Assembly: GCF_007856155.1 (NCBI RefSeq) | Contig: NZ_CP042266.1 | Location: 3,596,001 to 3,660,000, forward strand | DNA length: 64,000 nt | Direction of reading: 5' to 3' | Source of the DNA: Streptomyces qinzhouensis | GTDB taxonomy: Bacteria; Actinomycetota; Actinomycetes; Streptomycetales; Streptomycetaceae | Shown: positions 50,561 to 58,513 of the stretch, one piece after another | Layout of the letters: every line of letters starts with the position of its first letter | Position numbering within the stretch: the first letter of the stretch is position 1 | Notes under the pieces: generated by a model | Databases searched by the model: none | What the model saw: the letters and a program-made list of their open reading frames with translations, nothing else | What the model was told of the DNA's origin: nothing | Translations under genes and position numbers: made by a program

Positions 50561-50896
50561 GTGGCTCAGCGAGTAGTGGTCGCGCTCTTCGACGACATCG
50601 ACGGAGGCGAAGCGGCGGAAACGGTCACGTTCGGCCTGGACGGGAAGTCGTACGAGATCGACCTCAATACCGCGAACGCTAAGAAACTGCGGTCGGCGCT
50701 CGCGCCCTACCTGACGGCCGGGCGGAAGCAGCCCGCCGGCGGACGGCGGCGTCCGGCCAGGACCGTGTACAAGCACACGACGCTGGAGCCGTCCCCCGCC
50801 GCGGTACGGGCCTGGGCCCAGTCCAACAAAATGGAGGTACCGGCCCGGGGCCGGATCCCCAAGGCGGTGTACGAGGCGTTCCGCAAGGCGAGTTGA
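50561..50896 (+). CDS. lsr2: Lsr2-family nucleoid-associated protein
   Basis: 111 residues from GTG 50561 (AAAGGA about 9 nt upstream). N-terminal dimerisation part (AQRVVVALFDDIDGGEAAET, GKSYEIDLNTANAKKLR) and C-terminal AT-hook-like DNA-binding part with RGRIPKAVYEAF (core R-G-R). Lsr2 is the actinobacterial H-NS analogue that silences AT-rich and acquired DNA, including gene clusters. This looks like a standard-length copy. Confidence 0.93.
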   Translation: MAQRVVVALFDDIDGGEAAETVTFGLDGKSYEIDLNTANAKKLRSALAPYLTAGRKQPAGGRRRPARTVYKHTTLEPSPAAVRAWAQSNKMEVPARGRIPKAVYEAFRKAS

Positions 50897-51099
50897 GCGG
50901 CGGGGCCGTGACCGGAGGGCGGGGCCGGGTCCGCGCCGCCGGAAAGCCATGATCCGCGCCGCTCTCCGGACGCAAGATCCACTCGTGATCCACTCGTGAA
51001 CCGGCCCGGCCCGGTTCCGAGTTGCACAACCCCCCGGGGAGTCGGCTAAAGTCTGAGTCACGCCGAGGGGCGAGGCCGAAAAGCCCACCTCAGCAGCGT

Positions 51100-51171
51100 G
51101 CGGGTGTAGTTCAGTAGTAGAACATCCCCCTTCCAGGGGGAAGGCGCAGTGTGCAATCCCTGTCACCCGCT
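51100..51171 (+). tRNA. tRNA-Gly (anticodon UCC) with aberrant D and T arms
   Basis: 72 nt. Acceptor GCGGGTG/CACCCGC is perfect, anticodon stem TCCCC/GGGGA with loop CTTCCAG gives UCC. The D loop lacks the invariant GG (TTCAGTAGTAGAA). The T arm reads GCAGTGTGCAATCCCTGT: a bulged T in the stem, and GUGCA where GTPsiCR should be. Both elements of the tRNA elbow are therefore changed, while acceptor and anticodon are intact. This fits a tRNA that is charged but poorly used on the ribosome. Confidence 0.8.
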
Positions 51172-51249
51172 CTCATCACTGTCATCGACCACTCCGGTGG
51201 ATCGGGTACAGTGGTGTTCGCACCGCAGGCGAAAGCCGAGCGGGAGCAT

Positions 51250-51322
51250 GCGGACGTAGCTCAGTTGGTAGAGCGCAACCTTGCCAAGGTTGAGGTCGCC
51301 AGTTCGAACCTGGTCGTCCGCT
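51250..51322 (+). tRNA. tRNA-Gly (anticodon GCC), copy 1
   Basis: 73 nt. Acceptor GCGGACG/CGTCCGC, anticodon loop TTGCCAA, T arm CCAGTTCGAACCTGG, discriminator T. A normal elongator tRNA, identical to the copy at 55361. Confidence 0.95.
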
Positions 51323-51329
51323 CAGCGAT

Positions 51330-51358
51330 AAGGCCCCGGTCGAAAGACCGGGGCTTTT
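51330..51358 (+). terminator. intrinsic terminator of the tRNA-Gly pair
   Basis: GCCCCGGTC pairs with GACCGGGGC across a GAAA loop, followed by TTTT. Confidence 0.85.
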
Positions 51359-51422
51359 CGCATTTCCCAGGACTTCCTTCCCACCTCTTCCCGCCCCTTC
51401 AGTGCGCTCCCTCATGGCCCTC

Positions 51423-51436
51423 ATGACAAATGTCAT
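51423..51436. promoter_or_regulatory. palindromic operator candidate before the ABC/two-component operon
   Basis: ATGACA-AA-TGTCAT, perfect 6-bp arms, 58 bp upstream of the ABC ATPase start. A likely binding site for the operon's own NarL-type response regulator; inferred from position. Confidence 0.5.
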
Positions 51437-51493
51437 CGGGGCCGGTGACAGCCCGCACTGCCCGCGGCCGCCGGGCGGCGGAAATCTGTAGGC

Positions 51494-52411
51494 ATGACCA
51501 CTGACCAGTACGTGATCACGGCCGAGGACCTGCGGCGCAGTTATGCGGGGGGCTTCGAGGCCGTACGCGGAGTCTCCTTCTCCGTGGCCCGCGGCGAGAT
51601 CTTCGCCCTGCTCGGGACGAACGGCGCCGGCAAGACCTCCACGGTCGAGATCCTCGAAGGGCTCTCCGTCCCCTCCGCCGGATCCGTACGCGTCCTCGGC
51701 CACGACCCGTACCGCGAACGCTCCGCCGTCCGCCCCCGGGTCGGGGTCATGCTCCAGGAAGGCGGCTTCCCCTCCGATCTCACGGTCACCGAGACCGCCC
51801 GGATGTGGGGCGACTGCACCAGCGGGGCGCGCCCGGTCGCCGAGGCGCTCGGCCTGGTCGGGCTGACGGCCCGGGCCAAGGTCCGGGTCAGCCAGCTCTC
51901 CGGCGGCGAACGGCGGCGGCTGGACCTGGCGCTGGCGCTCATCGGCCGCCCCGAGGTCCTCTTCCTCGACGAGCCGACCACCGGTCTTGACGCGGAGGGG
52001 CGGCGGGACACCTGGGACCTGGTGCGGGCTCTGCGGGACACCGGCACGACCGTCTTGCTGACCACGCACTATCTGGAGGAGGCGGAGACGCTGGCCGACC
52101 GGCTCGCGATCATGCACCAGGGAGTGATCGTCACCACCGGCAGCCCCGCCGAGGTCACGGCCGCCCGGCCGGCCCGGATCCGGTTCGCGCTGCCGCCGGA
52201 GGTGCCCGCCGCCCGGCTGCCGCTCTCCCTGAAGGCCGGGGCCGCGGGACAACAGGTCGAGATCCGCACCCACGAACTCCAGGAGTCCCTGGAGGAACTG
52301 CTGCGGTGGGCACGGGAGAACGGAGTGCGGCTGGAGGGTCTCGACGCCCGTGCCGCCTCCCTGGAAGAGGCGTTCCTCGAGATCGCGCAGACGGAAACGG
52401 CGGGTGTGTGA
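51494..52411 (+). CDS. ABC transporter ATP-binding protein (drug-exporter type)
   Basis: 305 residues. Walker A LLGTNGAGKTSTVE, Q-loop VMLQEGGFPSDLTV, signature VSQLSGGERRRLDLALALIG, Walker B VLFLDEPTTGLD, H-loop LLTTHYLEEAE. A C-terminal DUF4162-like part follows, typical of CcmA/DrrA exporters. Start ATG 51494 has no clear ribosome site. It powers the permease encoded 1 nt further on; regulation by the kinase/regulator pair behind it is likely. Confidence 0.9.
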   Translation: MTTDQYVITAEDLRRSYAGGFEAVRGVSFSVARGEIFALLGTNGAGKTSTVEILEGLSVPSAGSVRVLGHDPYRERSAVRPRVGVMLQEGGFPSDLTVTETARMWGDCTSGARPVAEALGLVGLTARAKVRVSQLSGGERRRLDLALALIGRPEVLFLDEPTTGLDAEGRRDTWDLVRALRDTGTTVLLTTHYLEEAETLADRLAIMHQGVIVTTGSPAEVTAARPARIRFALPPEVPAARLPLSLKAGAAGQQVEIRTHELQESLEELLRWARENGVRLEGLDARAASLEEAFLEIAQTETAGV

Positions 52412-52412
52412 C

Positions 52413-53246
52413 ATGGCGACGACGGCGACGAACGACGCGGGTACGGGAGCGGGAGCGGGCACCGGAGCGGGCACGGCCCGGCGGGTCACGACGGCACGGA
52501 AGCTGACCGTCCTCGGCCGGGCCGAGCTGACCCTGCTGCTGCGGAACCGGACCGCGCTCTTCATGGCCCTGGCGATGCCCCTGTTCATGGTGGCGACCGT
52601 GCAGGCTTCGCTCAAGGAGATGGACCTCGGCAAGATCGGGATGAGCGTCGCGGAGGCCGCGGTCATCGGCGGCACCGGCTTCATCCTGCTGCTGGTGGTC
52701 CATGTCAATCTGGTCCCCGCCTATGTGTCCCGGCGCGAGGAGCTGGTCCTCAAGCGGCTGCGCACCGGGGAGATCTCCGACCGGGAGATCCTCATCGGGA
52801 CGGCACTGCCCTCGGTGGGTCTGGCGCTGGCGCAGCTCGTGCTGCTGATGGTGGCGTCGGTGGCGCTGCTCGACGTCGGCCTCCCGGAGCGGCCGGATCT
52901 GCTGCTGGCCGGGGTGGTGCTGGCGGTGCTGGTGCTGGCCGGGCTGGCCGTGGTGATCTCGGCCTGGACCCGGACCGTGGAGAGCTCCCAGCTCACCGTG
53001 TTGCCGATGCTGCTGATCTCGTCGATCGGCTCGGGGCTCTTCGTACCGGTCGAGCTGTTCCCCGAGCACATCGGCGCGGCGGCGCAGCTGCTGCCGATGA
53101 CCGGGACGATGACGCTGATCCGGGACGGCTGGGTCGGGGCCTCCGACGGCAAGGACCTGCTCGTCGCCACGCTCACGGCCCTGGCGTGGATCGCGCTCTC
53201 GGTGTTTGCTGTGAACCGGTGGTTCCGCTGGGAGCCGCGCCGCTGA
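52413..53246 (+). CDS. ABC-2 type transporter permease
   Basis: 277 residues from ATG 52413. A Thr/Gly/Ala-rich N-terminus, then six predicted membrane segments (TALFMALAMPLFMVATV, VIGGTGFILLLVVHVNLV, LALAQLVLLMVASVALL, LLAGVVLAVLVLAGLAVVI, VLPMLLISSIGSGLFV, ATLTALAWIALSVFAV). LVPAYVSRREELVLKRLRTG is the ABC-2 cytoplasmic loop motif. Forms the export channel with the ATPase upstream. Substrate unknown, possibly an antibiotic or lipid. Confidence 0.9.
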   Translation: MATTATNDAGTGAGAGTGAGTARRVTTARKLTVLGRAELTLLLRNRTALFMALAMPLFMVATVQASLKEMDLGKIGMSVAEAAVIGGTGFILLLVVHVNLVPAYVSRREELVLKRLRTGEISDREILIGTALPSVGLALAQLVLLMVASVALLDVGLPERPDLLLAGVVLAVLVLAGLAVVISAWTRTVESSQLTVLPMLLISSIGSGLFVPVELFPEHIGAAAQLLPMTGTMTLIRDGWVGASDGKDLLVATLTALAWIALSVFAVNRWFRWEPRR

Positions 53247-53292
53247 CCTGTAGTTTTACCGCGATACCAAGGCGATCTGGGGGGCTGCTGCT

Positions 53293-54729
53293 GTGCGTGT
53301 GAAGGGCTGGAGCGGGCGCGGCAAGCTCGCCAAGATCAATATCTACTCCCGCGGCACGGTGTACTTCGTCCACTGGGTCAATGTGGCCTTCTTCCTCCTG
53401 CTGATCGTGATCGACCCCATCCGGGAGAAGGCTCCCGCGATCGCGGTGGCCGGTGTGCTGACCGGCACCGTCTCGGCCTTCGTCGGTGCCCGGCTGCTCC
53501 GCCGTGCGATGGACGCCTATCTGGGGCAGGGCGAGGTCCGCCGGGCCCTGCTGGTGGCAGGCGGCGCGCTGGCGGCGGTGAACAGCGGTCTCGGGCTGAC
53601 CGTCGCGATGACCGGGGTGGTCGACCAGCGCGACGAGGGTCTGGTGTATCTCGTCGCCGGCGGGCTGATCCCCTTTCTCCTCGCGCACTGTCTCCTGGTG
53701 CCGGTCCGGACCACGATCCGGGTCCAGGGCGCGCTGCTGACGGGGATCACCGGTCTGCTGGCGCTCGCCGGCCTCCCGGGGTCCACCCTGGTGGGCGTCT
53801 TTCTGGCCGCCGCGTTCATGACCGGGTGGATGGCCTTCTCGGTGGTCGCGTCGATGTGGGGTCTGAAGGTCGTCGGGGAGCTGCGGGACGCCCGGGACGT
53901 CCGGGCCCGGCTGGCGGTCGCCGAGGAGCGGCTGCGGTTCGGCCGGGATCTGCACGATGTGCTCGGGCGGAATCTGGCGGTCGTGGCGCTCAAATCGGAG
54001 CTGGCGGTGCAGTTGGCCCGGCGCGGCCGGGCCGAGGCCGTCGACCAGATGGTGGCGGTGCAGCAGATCGCCCAGGACTCGCAGCGCGAGGTGCGCGAGG
54101 TGGTCCGGGGCTATCGGGAGGCGGATCTGCGGGTCGAGCTGGAGGGCGCCCGGTCGGTGCTGGGCGCGGCCGGAATCAACTGCACGGTCATCGCGGACGA
54201 GGTGGACGAACTGCTGCCGGCACCGGCACGGTCGGCGCTGGGGTGGGTGGTCCGGGAGGCGACGACCAATGTGCTGCGGCACGGGGACCCGCGGCGCTGC
54301 ACGATCTCGTTGGGGGTCGTCGACGGCACGGTCGTCCTGGTGGTGGAGAACGACCACGCGGACGCGCCGTCGCTCCGCCCGGACAGCGGCGGCTCCGGCC
54401 TCGCGGGCCTGCGGGAACGGCTGGCCGCGGTGGGCGGCAACCTGGAGGCGGGCCCGGTGCGCGGCGGCCGTTTCCGGGTGACGGCGCGCGTTCCGGCGGA
54501 GGCGCCGGAGGCGCCGAAGGCGCCAGTCAGGGGGAGTCGGAGTGCCGGACCGGTCCCGGAGCCGCGGTGCGCGGGCGGGGACGCGGGGGACGGGGACGCC
54601 GTGGCGGACGAGGGTCCGCGGCCCGGGGACCCCGTACCCGATGGGGAGGTACGGAACGAGGACGCCGTACTCGACGGCGCATCGCGGCCGGTGGGTGTGG
54701 CCGGGGCGCGCGGGGAGGGTGTGGCATGA
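53293..54729 (+). CDS. NarL-type sensor histidine kinase (DesK-like)
   Basis: 478 residues from GTG 53293 (GGGGGG 8 nt upstream). Five or six membrane helices in the first 190 residues, then the HisKA_3 box with the phospho-His in RFGRDLHDVLGRNLAVVALK, and the ATPase domain (VVREATTNVLRHGDP N-box; SGGSGLAGLRERLAAVGG G-box). The last 70 residues are a disordered Gly/Asp/Pro/Arg tail absent from most relatives. DesK-like kinases sense membrane state. Coupled to the regulator gene (ATGA overlap). Confidence 0.9.
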   Translation: MRVKGWSGRGKLAKINIYSRGTVYFVHWVNVAFFLLLIVIDPIREKAPAIAVAGVLTGTVSAFVGARLLRRAMDAYLGQGEVRRALLVAGGALAAVNSGLGLTVAMTGVVDQRDEGLVYLVAGGLIPFLLAHCLLVPVRTTIRVQGALLTGITGLLALAGLPGSTLVGVFLAAAFMTGWMAFSVVASMWGLKVVGELRDARDVRARLAVAEERLRFGRDLHDVLGRNLAVVALKSELAVQLARRGRAEAVDQMVAVQQIAQDSQREVREVVRGYREADLRVELEGARSVLGAAGINCTVIADEVDELLPAPARSALGWVVREATTNVLRHGDPRRCTISLGVVDGTVVLVVENDHADAPSLRPDSGGSGLAGLRERLAAVGGNLEAGPVRGGRFRVTARVPAEAPEAPKAPVRGSRSAGPVPEPRCAGGDAGDGDAVADEGPRPGDPVPDGEVRNEDAVLDGASRPVGVAGARGEGVA

Positions 54730-55337
54730 CCGCCGTACGCATCCTGCTCGCCGACGACGAGCATCTGATCCGCGGCGCCCTCGCCGCGCTGCTCTCCCTG
54801 GAGGACGATCTGGAGATCGTCGCCGAGGCCGCGTCCGGCCCCGAGGCCCTCGCGATGGCCCGGGTCCACCGTCCCGATGTCGCCGTACTGGACCTTCAGA
54901 TGCCCGGGGCCGACGGTGTGAGTGTGGCCACATCCCTGCGGTCCGAACTGCCCGGCTGCCGGACCATGATCGTGACCAGTCATGGGCTGCCCGGCCATCT
55001 CAAGCGCGCCCTGACCGCCGGGGTCCGGGCCTTCGTCCCCAAGACCGTCAGCGCTCAGCGGCTCGCCGAGATCATCCGTACCGTCCATGCGGGAAATCGC
55101 TATGTCGACCCGGAGTTGGCCGCCGACGCGATCTCCGCGGGCGACTCCCCGCTGACCGCCCGCGAGGCGGAGGTGCTGGAGCTGGCGGCGGACGGTGCGC
55201 CGGTCGCGGAGATCGCCCGGCGGGCCGCGCTCTCCCAGGGGACGGTCCGGAACTACCTCTCGTCGGCGGTCTCGAAGCTGGGCGCCGAGAACCGTCACAC
55301 GGCGGCCCGTCTCGCCCGTGAGCGCGGTTGGGTATAG
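54726..55337 (+). CDS. NarL/DesR-type response regulator
   Basis: 203 residues from ATG 54726. Receiver domain with RILLADDEHLIRGALAALL, phospho-Asp in AVLDLQMPGADG, Thr in TMIVTSHGLPGH and Lys in AFVPKTVSAQ. C-terminal LuxR HTH: LTAREAEVLELAADGAPVAE, then LSQGTVRNYLSSAVSKLGAE. It should bind the palindrome at 51423-51436 and control the ABC exporter. Confidence 0.92.
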   Translation: MTAVRILLADDEHLIRGALAALLSLEDDLEIVAEAASGPEALAMARVHRPDVAVLDLQMPGADGVSVATSLRSELPGCRTMIVTSHGLPGHLKRALTAGVRAFVPKTVSAQRLAEIIRTVHAGNRYVDPELAADAISAGDSPLTAREAEVLELAADGAPVAEIARRAALSQGTVRNYLSSAVSKLGAENRHTAARLARERGWV

Positions 55338-55360
55338 TAGGCAGCGCGCAACGGCGCAGT

Positions 55361-55433
55361 GCGGACGTAGCTCAGTTGGTAGAGCGCAACCTTGCCAAGG
55401 TTGAGGTCGCCAGTTCGAACCTGGTCGTCCGCT
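55361..55433 (+). tRNA. tRNA-Gly (anticodon GCC), copy 2
   Basis: 73 nt, identical to 51250-51322. Begins 23 bp after the response regulator stop. Confidence 0.95.
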
Positions 55434-55439
55434 CGGCGA

Positions 55440-55475
55440 AAAGACCCCGGCCCTCCTCGGAGGGCCGGGGTCTTT
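55440..55475. terminator. bidirectional terminator between tRNA-Gly and purC
   Basis: Perfect 15-bp stem AAAGACCCCGGCCCT with its complement, with A and T runs on both sides. Confidence 0.9.
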
Positions 55476-55493
55476 CGCGTACGCGGGTTCGGG

Positions 55494-56396
55494 CTATGAC
55501 CAGGTCTCGCCGGTCAGCAGCTCGTACGCCTCCAGATACTTCGCCCGGGTCGCCGCGACAATCTCCGCCGGCAGCGGGGGCGGCGGCTGTTCGCTCTTGC
55601 GGTCCCAGCCCGACGCCGGGGACGTCAGCCAGTCGCGGACGTACTGCTTGTCGTACGACGGCTGGGCGCGGCCCGGCTGCCACTGGTCGACCGGCCAGAA
55701 GCGGGAGGAGTCGGGTGTGAGGACCTCGTCGGCGAGGACCAGCCGCCCGGCGTCGTCGTAGCCGAACTCGAACTTGGTGTCGGCCAGGACGATGCCCCGC
55801 TCCCGGGCGATGTCACGGGCCCGGCCGTAGACCGCGAGCGTCAGCTGCCGCAGCAGCGCCGCGGGCTCGGCGCCGATCCGCCGGGCGACCTCCTCGTACG
55901 GGACGTTCTCGTCGTGGTCGCCGACGTCCGCCTTGGTAGCGGGGGTGAAGATCGGCGCGGGCAGTTCGGAGCCGTCCGAGAGCCCTTCGGGGAGCGCGAG
56001 CCCGCAGACCGTACGCGTCGCGTTGTACTCGGTGAGCCCGGAGCCGGTGAGATAGCCGCGGGCGACCGCCTCGACGGGAATCATCCGCAGCGACTTGCAG
56101 ACCAGGGTGCGGCCCGCCCAGTCGGCGGGTGCGCCGGCGGGCAGCTCGGTGCTCAGTACATGGTTGGGGACGAGGTCGGTGAGGCGGTCGAACCACCACT
56201 GCGACAGCCGGGTGAGGACCCGGCCCTTGTCGGGGATCTCGGTCGGCAGCACCCAGTCGTAGGCGGAGATACGGTCGGTCGCGACCATCACGAGGTCGCC
56301 CGCGTCGTTGCGGTACAGCTCCCGCACCTTGCCGGTGTGGAGGTGGACCAGCCCCGGCACCTGCGGCGCCTCGGGCTTTTCGACGAATCCGGACAC
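55494..56396 (-). CDS. purC: SAICAR synthetase
   Basis: 300 residues from GTG 56396 (AGGAG 6 nt upstream), the long actinobacterial/yeast-type PurC. VHLHTGKVRELYRNDAGDL, MVATDRISAYDWVLPTEIPD, CKSLRMIPVEAVARGYLTGS and LADTKFEFGYD are family motifs. Joins aspartate to CAIR with ATP, step seven or eight of purine synthesis depending on numbering. A single gene with 89 bp to the next. Confidence 0.96.
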   Translation of the reverse strand: MSGFVEKPEAPQVPGLVHLHTGKVRELYRNDAGDLVMVATDRISAYDWVLPTEIPDKGRVLTRLSQWWFDRLTDLVPNHVLSTELPAGAPADWAGRTLVCKSLRMIPVEAVARGYLTGSGLTEYNATRTVCGLALPEGLSDGSELPAPIFTPATKADVGDHDENVPYEEVARRIGAEPAALLRQLTLAVYGRARDIARERGIVLADTKFEFGYDDAGRLVLADEVLTPDSSRFWPVDQWQPGRAQPSYDKQYVRDWLTSPASGWDRKSEQPPPPLPAEIVAATRAKYLEAYELLTGETWS

Positions 56397-56485
56397 GGCT
56401 GCTCCTGGTGGTTTCCGACGTGCGTGGCTGTGGCCGATTCTCTCAGCCGGGCCCGGGCGTCTTCCGGTGGGCCCGTCGGGGCCGG

Positions 56486-58099
56486 TCAGTCGCGTTTGCA
56501 GATCCGGTCGAGGAGGTTGGCGGTGGCCCGCTGGATCCGGGGGTCGGCGTGGCCGGGCCGGTCCAGCGCCGGTGACCAGGCGAAGGTTCCGGACGCGAAG
56601 ACGAGGGCGCCGGACGGCGCGCGGTACAGGGATGTCTCCTGGTGGCGCGGTACCCCACCGCCGTCCCGGTACGGGGAGTGGGCGAGGAGGATCCGGCGGC
56701 GGTGCTCGGGCAGCGGGGAGCGCGGGAAGTAGCGGTCGGCCTCGCCCGCGACCAGTCCGGGCAGTTCGTCGCCCTCACCGGCGCCGGTGGCCTCCCAGAG
56801 CCAGTGGTCCGCGTTCCGTACGACCAGGGGATGCGGTTCGGGCACCCGGCCCGCGTACTGGATGCCGAGTAACTGCTGTTCGGCGCGGTCGGCCTCGCGC
56901 CAGAGCGCCGATCTGCCGGGGCCGCGGCGTTTACGGCAGGTCAGCAGGCGGTTCTCGGTGCCGGAGGGGGAGGGGCTCAGCTCCACCTGCCAGTAGAGGG
57001 TGTTGGCGGAGAGGAAGACGAGGGAGGTGCCCCGGTCGCGGGCGGCCTCGGCGGCGCGCCGCATGGGGACGGACCAGTACTCGTCGTGGCCGGGGAAGAC
57101 CAGTCCGCGGTAGGCGGTGAGGTCGATGCGTCCGGCGTGCAGATCGCGGGTGTCGGCGTAGGCGAGGTCGTAGCCGTAGCGCTCGGCCCAGCGGATGAAG
57201 TCGTAGGCGTGACCGACGTGCAGCGGCAGTCCGGAGCCCGCGTACGGCCGGTCGAAGGAGAGCGTGGTCGCGGCATCGTGCTCGCCGAGCAGCCGGCCCT
57301 CCTCGTCCCAGGCGTGGTAGAAGCTGGCGCCCGTACGGCCGTCCTCGGGGTAGAGGTTGTAGGCCTGCCAGGTGATGTCGGGCAGGACCAGCAGCAGATC
57401 GGCGGCGCGGTCGTCGCGGACCGTGAAGGGGATGTGGGAACGGTAGCCGTCGACCGTGGTGAGGACGGCGACATAGGCGCCGACGGACCAGTACGAGGGG
57501 ATCTGGAGGCGCCAGGAGAGCCACCAGTGGTGGCAGGAGACCGTACGGCCCGCGGTGAGCGGCGGGTGCTGGACGATGCCGGAGAGCCGGGGGCTGGTGG
57601 TGACCTTGAAGGCGCCGTGTCCGGCGTAGTGGCCGATGCGGTAGACGTCGACGAGGAACTGCTGGGGCGGGTCGACGGTGATGTGGAAGTCGATGGACTC
57701 GCCGGGGGCGACCGGGCCGTTGGAAACGAAGCCTTTGATCTGGCGGTGGACGTCGTCGGCGGTGCGGGGGGCGCGGGTGCTGCGGCCGCGGTCGGGGTCG
57801 GCGTACCAGGGGACGGCGCGGCCGGTGTCGTCGAGGTACTGCTCGCTGCTGCGGAGCCAGGGGAGCGGGCCCTGGCCGAAGGGGTCGGTCACGGCGTGGG
57901 CGAGGGCGCCGGACTCCCAGCGGCGGACGCGCGGGGGCGCGGCGGCAGGCTCCGGGGCGGGCGGGGCGGCGGGCTTCGGGGGCGGGCGGCGGGCGGTTCC
58001 GTGCGGATCGCGCGTACCGTCGTCCGCGGCGCTCCCGGTGGTGGTGCGGGCGCCGTTTCCGGTGGTCCCCCTGCCCTCCATGGACCCCGTCTCCCCCAT
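56486..58099 (-). CDS. N,N-dimethylformamidase large-subunit-like protein
   Basis: 537 residues from ATG 58099 (AAGGGG 10 nt upstream). The first 75 residues are disordered and Pro/Thr-rich. The remainder matches the DMFase beta-subunit C-terminal family: VSNGPVAPGESIDFHITVDP, VLPDITWQAYNLYPEDGRTG, FDRPYAGSG, GLVFPGHDEYWSVPMRRAA, and LVFLSANTLYWQVEL. No small subunit is nearby. Many actinobacteria carry such proteins without known amidase activity, so the substrate is open. No signal peptide. Confidence 0.8.
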   Translation of the reverse strand: MGETGSMEGRGTTGNGARTTTGSAADDGTRDPHGTARRPPPKPAAPPAPEPAAAPPRVRRWESGALAHAVTDPFGQGPLPWLRSSEQYLDDTGRAVPWYADPDRGRSTRAPRTADDVHRQIKGFVSNGPVAPGESIDFHITVDPPQQFLVDVYRIGHYAGHGAFKVTTSPRLSGIVQHPPLTAGRTVSCHHWWLSWRLQIPSYWSVGAYVAVLTTVDGYRSHIPFTVRDDRAADLLLVLPDITWQAYNLYPEDGRTGASFYHAWDEEGRLLGEHDAATTLSFDRPYAGSGLPLHVGHAYDFIRWAERYGYDLAYADTRDLHAGRIDLTAYRGLVFPGHDEYWSVPMRRAAEAARDRGTSLVFLSANTLYWQVELSPSPSGTENRLLTCRKRRGPGRSALWREADRAEQQLLGIQYAGRVPEPHPLVVRNADHWLWEATGAGEGDELPGLVAGEADRYFPRSPLPEHRRRILLAHSPYRDGGGVPRHQETSLYRAPSGALVFASGTFAWSPALDRPGHADPRIQRATANLLDRICKRD

Positions 58100-58513
58100 A
58101 CCGTCGCGCCCCTTCTCGTACGCCCGTGTACGCCGCGCCCGTGCCGGTGTGGCCGGTGTGTGCTCGTGCCGGTGTGTGCTCGTGTCCGTGCGCCGCGTCC
58201 GGTGCGTCCCGCGCCGTACGCCGTGCGCCGTAACTCCGGGGATCCCGGTGGACCGAGGCGTACCGCACGGCTCGGTGAACCGTCGGCGGCGGCCTCGGTG
58301 CGCCATGCGGAGGGCGCGAACCCCAGCACATCACATAACGCGCTCACCCCGTCACCCTTCGTCGTGAAAATGTGCCCGGGCGGGCGGCGGCAGGCCGGTT
58401 TTGCCGGGGTTTCTCCACGAAGGAGCCGGGGTTTCTCCGCGAAGGTTTCTCCGTGGCGGGGAGGACGGCCCCGGGCGCCCGGGGAGGGGGCACCGGGGCC
58501 TCGGGCGCCCCGG
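58100..58513. other. intergenic region with short direct repeats
   Basis: 414 bp. It includes repeats at 58406-58459 and GC-rich inverted repeats at about 58468-58512 that may terminate the neighbouring gene upstream. No gene seen. Confidence 0.5.
58406..58459. repeat. tandem short repeats, two full and one partial
   Basis: GGGGTTTCTCCRCGAAGG at 58406 and 58428 (period 22), then a partial GGTTTCTCCGTGGCGG at 58444. Origin unknown. Confidence 0.6.
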
